Shown: positions 61,583 to 64,000 of the stretch, piece after piece
Numbering within the stretch: position 1 is the stretch's first letter
How the letters are laid out: each line of letters opens with the position of its first letter
NCBI RefSeq assembly: GCF_003987045.1
Contig: NZ_PIPZ01000001.1
Coordinates: 558,001-622,000, forward strand
Reading direction: 5' to 3'
DNA from: Pseudidiomarina marina
GTDB lineage: Bacteria > Pseudomonadota > Gammaproteobacteria > Enterobacterales > Alteromonadaceae
Length of the DNA stretch: 64,000 nucleotides
Made by a program: the position numbers and the translations under genes
Notes under the pieces: generated by a model
The model's input: only the letters and a program-made list of their open reading frames with translations
What the model was told of the DNA's origin: nothing
Databases searched by the model: none

Positions 61583-62623
61583 TCAACTGACTTCGTAATA
61601 ACGCACAGGTTGCTGCTGTTCAGCGACAGCATCAGAAATAACCGCTTCATGAACATCATCGCTGTAGTCTTCGTGCGCCAATGGCTTTAATCCAAGCCGC
61701 TCAAACAGCGCCAAATCACGATTGGTTTCAGGGTTGGCAGTGGTCAGCAGCCGTTCGCCATAAAATATCGAGTTTGCGCCCGCCATAAAACATAATGCCT
61801 GCAATTGGTCATTCATGCTTTCACGCCCGGCCGACAAACGCACAAAGCTTTGCGGCATCAAAATTCGAGCTACCGCGATAGTTCGCACAAATTCAAACGG
61901 ATCGAGATCATCCAGTTCGGCAAATGGTGTTCCTTGCACTTTAACCAACATATTTACCGGCACACTCTCTGGGTGCTGCGGTAAATTAGCCAATTGCGCC
62001 AATAAGCCGGCGCGATCACGACGACTTTCTCCCATGCCAACAATGCCACCAGCACATACTTTCATACCCGCATCTCGCACATTTTGTAACGTCGACAATC
62101 TATCGGCGTACGTACGAGTAGAAATAATCTCGCCATAAAATTCCGGGGAGGTATCTAGGTTATGATTGTAGTAATCAAGACCAGCTTGTTTCAGAGCTTG
62201 CGCTTGTTGTGGGCTTAACATACCTAACGTCATACAGGTTTCTAAGCCAAGCTCTTTCACGCCTTTTACCATTTCAATTACATACGGCATGTCACGGTCT
62301 TTGGGGTTACGCCAAGCGGCGCCCATACAAAACCGACTTGCACCTTGTGCTTTTGCCGCTCGAGCTTCTTCAAGAACTTTCTCAACTGCCATTAACCGTT
62401 CTTTGTCCACATCGGTACGATAATGCGCACTCTGTGGGCAATATTTACAATCTTCAGGGCATGCACCTGTTTTAATCGACAATAAGGTACTCACCTGTAC
62501 CGCATTGGCGTCGAAGTTGGCGCGATGAACTTGCTGCGCTTGAAACAATAGATCGTTAAAAGGTAGCGCAAAAAGAGCCTCAATTTCATTGAGTTGCCAG
62601 TCATGGCGAATGACAGCCGACAT
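61583..62623 (-). CDS. bioB: Biotin synthase BioB (radical SAM)
   Basis: 346 residues (E. coli 346). Radical-SAM motif CPEDCKYC gives Cys55, Cys59 and Cys62; the [2Fe-2S] ligand regions and [13 protein letters not shown] follow. It inserts sulfur into dethiobiotin. AAGGATC lies 5 nt before the ATG. First gene of bioBFCD, divergent from bioA, with a consensus TTGACA -35 box on the minus strand in the shared promoter region. Confidence 0.97.
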   Translation of the reverse strand: MSAVIRHDWQLNEIEALFALPFNDLLFQAQQVHRANFDANAVQVSTLLSIKTGACPEDCKYCPQSAHYRTDVDKERLMAVEKVLEEARAAKAQGASRFCMGAAWRNPKDRDMPYVIEMVKGVKELGLETCMTLGMLSPQQAQALKQAGLDYYNHNLDTSPEFYGEIISTRTYADRLSTLQNVRDAGMKVCAGGIVGMGESRRDRAGLLAQLANLPQHPESVPVNMLVKVQGTPFAELDDLDPFEFVRTIAVARILMPQSFVRLSAGRESMNDQLQALCFMAGANSIFYGERLLTTANPETNRDLALFERLGLKPLAHEDYSDDVHEAVISDAVAEQQQPVRYYEVS

Positions 62624-62693
62624 AGTTAGATCCTTGGATACAACGTTTAAAAATAGTGATTTGATATTGCACAGGGTACGGAGTTTACCTAGA

Positions 62694-62726
62694 CTGTCAA
62701 CTTTATTTAACTCATTTAAATTACAA
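62694..62726. promoter_or_regulatory. Divergent bioB/bioA promoter with BirA-like operator
   Basis: The half-sites CTGTCAACT (62694-62702) and AAATTACAA (62718-62726), 15 bp apart, each match the E. coli BirA operator half (TTGTAAACC / GGTTTACAA) at 6 of 9 positions. The left half overlaps a perfect minus-strand -35 TTGACA (62695-62700) for bioB. The right half overlaps a plus-strand TACAAT (62722-62727), a possible bioA -10. Confidence 0.5.
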
Positions 62727-62744
62727 TCGGCTATTATTTAATCA

Positions 62745-64000
62745 ATGATCACAAATAGCGACTTGCAGTTTGATCGCCAACACATCTGGCACCCTTACAC
62801 CTCCTTTAGCGAGCCACTTCCGGTGTATCCGGTTGAAGCGGCTGAAGGCTGCGAATTAATTCTTAGCGACGGTACACGATTGATTGATGGAATGTCGTCG
62901 TGGTGGGCGGCTATTCACGGTTACAACCACCCGCAACTAAACCAAGCCGCGACTGAACAAATGACAAAGATGAGTCACGTGATGTTTGGTGGTATCACCC
63001 ATGAACCAGCAATTCGGTTATCGCAAAAGCTCGTAGAGTTAACACCAGCCGGGTTAAATCGTGTGTTTCTTGCCGACTCCGGCTCAGTTTCCATTGAAGT
63101 CGCGATTAAAATGTCGGTGCAATACTGGTTTAGTCGCGATCTTCCGCAAAAGAACAGAATGGCGACCATTCGCGGCGGGTATCACGGTGATACCTTTGCC
63201 GCGATGTCGGTGTGTGATCCCGTCAATGGCATGCATAGCTTATTTAAAGGTAGCCTCAGAGAGCAGCTATTCGCCCCTATTCCGAATATCGCGCCCGAAC
63301 AACCGTGGCACGCTGATTATTTAGTCCCACTGGAAAAACTTCTTGAGCAGCATCAACACGAGTTAGCCGCTTTGATTTTGGAGCCAATCGTGCAAGGTGC
63401 TGGGGGGATGCGTTTTTATCACCCTGAATACCTGCGCGGCGCGCGCAAACTCTGCGACCAATATAATGTGTTACTGATTGCGGATGAGATTGCAACCGGG
63501 TTCGGTCGAACCGGCAAGTTATTTGCCTGTGAGTACGCCAACATCACGCCAGATATTATGTGCCTCGGTAAAGCATTAACCGGCGGCTATCTAACGCAAG
63601 CAGCCGTGTTATGTAGCGATGATATCGCCGAGACTATCAGTCGAGGTCCTGCAGGGGGCGCATTTATGCATGGCCCTACCTTTATGGGCAATCCGCTCGC
63701 CTGTGCCATTGCCTGTGCCAGCATTGACGTTCTGCTTGATAGCCCATGGCAGCAGCGAATTCATAACATTAACGCGCAGCTTCAAGCGGAACTTGAACCT
63801 GCACGACACCTGCCGAACGTAGCCGACGTGCGCTGCTTTGGTGCCATTGGCGTCATCGAGATGAATCACGCAGTGGATGTCGCCGCTGCACAACGCTTAT
63901 GTGTGCAGCACGGCGTATGGATTCGACCATTTGGGAAACTGATTTACGTGATGCCACCGTTTGTCATTCGTCCCGAACAACTCAGCAAAATCACCCAAAC
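62745..64000 (+). CDS. bioA: Adenosylmethionine-8-amino-7-oxononanoate aminotransferase BioA, 5' part
   Basis: About 418 residues are visible before the window ends; E. coli BioA is 429, so only the C-terminal end is missing. Features: HIWHPYTSF at the N-terminus, [56 protein letters not shown] and the PLP lysine in [10 protein letters not shown]. It transfers the amino group of S-adenosylmethionine to KAPA in biotin synthesis. It is transcribed away from bioBFCD. Confidence 0.96.
   Translation, partial: MITNSDLQFDRQHIWHPYTSFSEPLPVYPVEAAEGCELILSDGTRLIDGMSSWWAAIHGYNHPQLNQAATEQMTKMSHVMFGGITHEPAIRLSQKLVELTPAGLNRVFLADSGSVSIEVAIKMSVQYWFSRDLPQKNRMATIRGGYHGDTFAAMSVCDPVNGMHSLFKGSLREQLFAPIPNIAPEQPWHADYLVPLEKLLEQHQHELAALILEPIVQGAGGMRFYHPEYLRGARKLCDQYNVLLIADEIATGFGRTGKLFACEYANITPDIMCLGKALTGGYLTQAAVLCSDDIAETISRGPAGGAFMHGPTFMGNPLACAIACASIDVLLDSPWQQRIHNINAQLQAELEPARHLPNVADVRCFGAIGVIEMNHAVDVAAAQRLCVQHGVWIRPFGKLIYVMPPFVIRPEQLSKITQ

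Overview
The window is ordinary-looking chromosome of a marine gammaproteobacterium, most likely an Idiomarina/Pseudidiomarina-type member of the Alteromonadales. Grounds: a 57-residue ribosome modulation factor, ZapC, RoxA, a type-1 cbb3 oxidase cluster with uspE and ttcA, a 180 kDa-class NAD glutamate dehydrogenase, Na+-coupled transporters at the left edge, and a moderate GC content judged by eye. The genus is an inference. I found no insertion sequence, prophage, CRISPR array or integrase. Nearly every base is in a recognisable core gene, and several neighbourhoods keep E. coli gene order.

Layout. 0-2.4 kb: end of an NSS-family Na+ symporter, then an NhaC-type Na+/H+ antiporter. 2.4-23.8 kb: a block matching E. 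coli order pepN-pyrD-zapC-rlmL-uup-rmf-fabA-ycbZ, into which a giant NAD-glutamate dehydrogenase, a CpdB-like periplasmic phosphoesterase, the initiator tRNA and a DUF3466 surface protein are interpolated. 23.8-28.8 kb (minus): an RND efflux permease, its adaptor and an exported SRPBCC protein. 28.9-30.8 kb (minus): QmcA/NfeD membrane pair and a small lipoprotein. 31-40.1 kb: ccoNOQP, then ccoH-ccoI-ccoS, a TauE/SafE-like membrane protein, uspE and ttcA. 40.1-41.8 kb (minus): a Bax-type glucosaminidase and a polytopic membrane protein. 41.9-46.8 kb: rluE-mnmA-hflD-purB-roxA. 46.8-58.1 kb: DUF4826 protein, leucine dehydrogenase, ydiJ, ppsA/ppsR divergent pair, DUF1338 protein, class II DAHP synthase and htpX. 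58.2-64 kb: pepE, bioBFCD (minus) and the start of divergent bioA.

How they fit together. The metabolic genes suggest an amino-acid-driven life: glutamate and leucine dehydrogenases and aminopeptidase N feed carbon in, PEP synthase and its PpsR regulator drive gluconeogenesis, DAHP synthase uses PEP, and the cbb3 oxidase handles low oxygen.

The most interesting signals are regulatory or architectural. There is an 18-bp FabR-type operator in the fabA promoter, a LiuR-like palindrome before leucine dehydrogenase, a BirA-like operator between bioB and bioA, and an 18-bp near-palindrome in the ppsA leader. Five of six convergent gene pairs overlap at their stop codons, often inside a hairpin; in one a perfect 22-bp palindrome encodes the same three C-terminal residues on both strands. 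The cbb3 locus lacks ccoG and fnr. I did not find a convincing wholly new multi-gene system.
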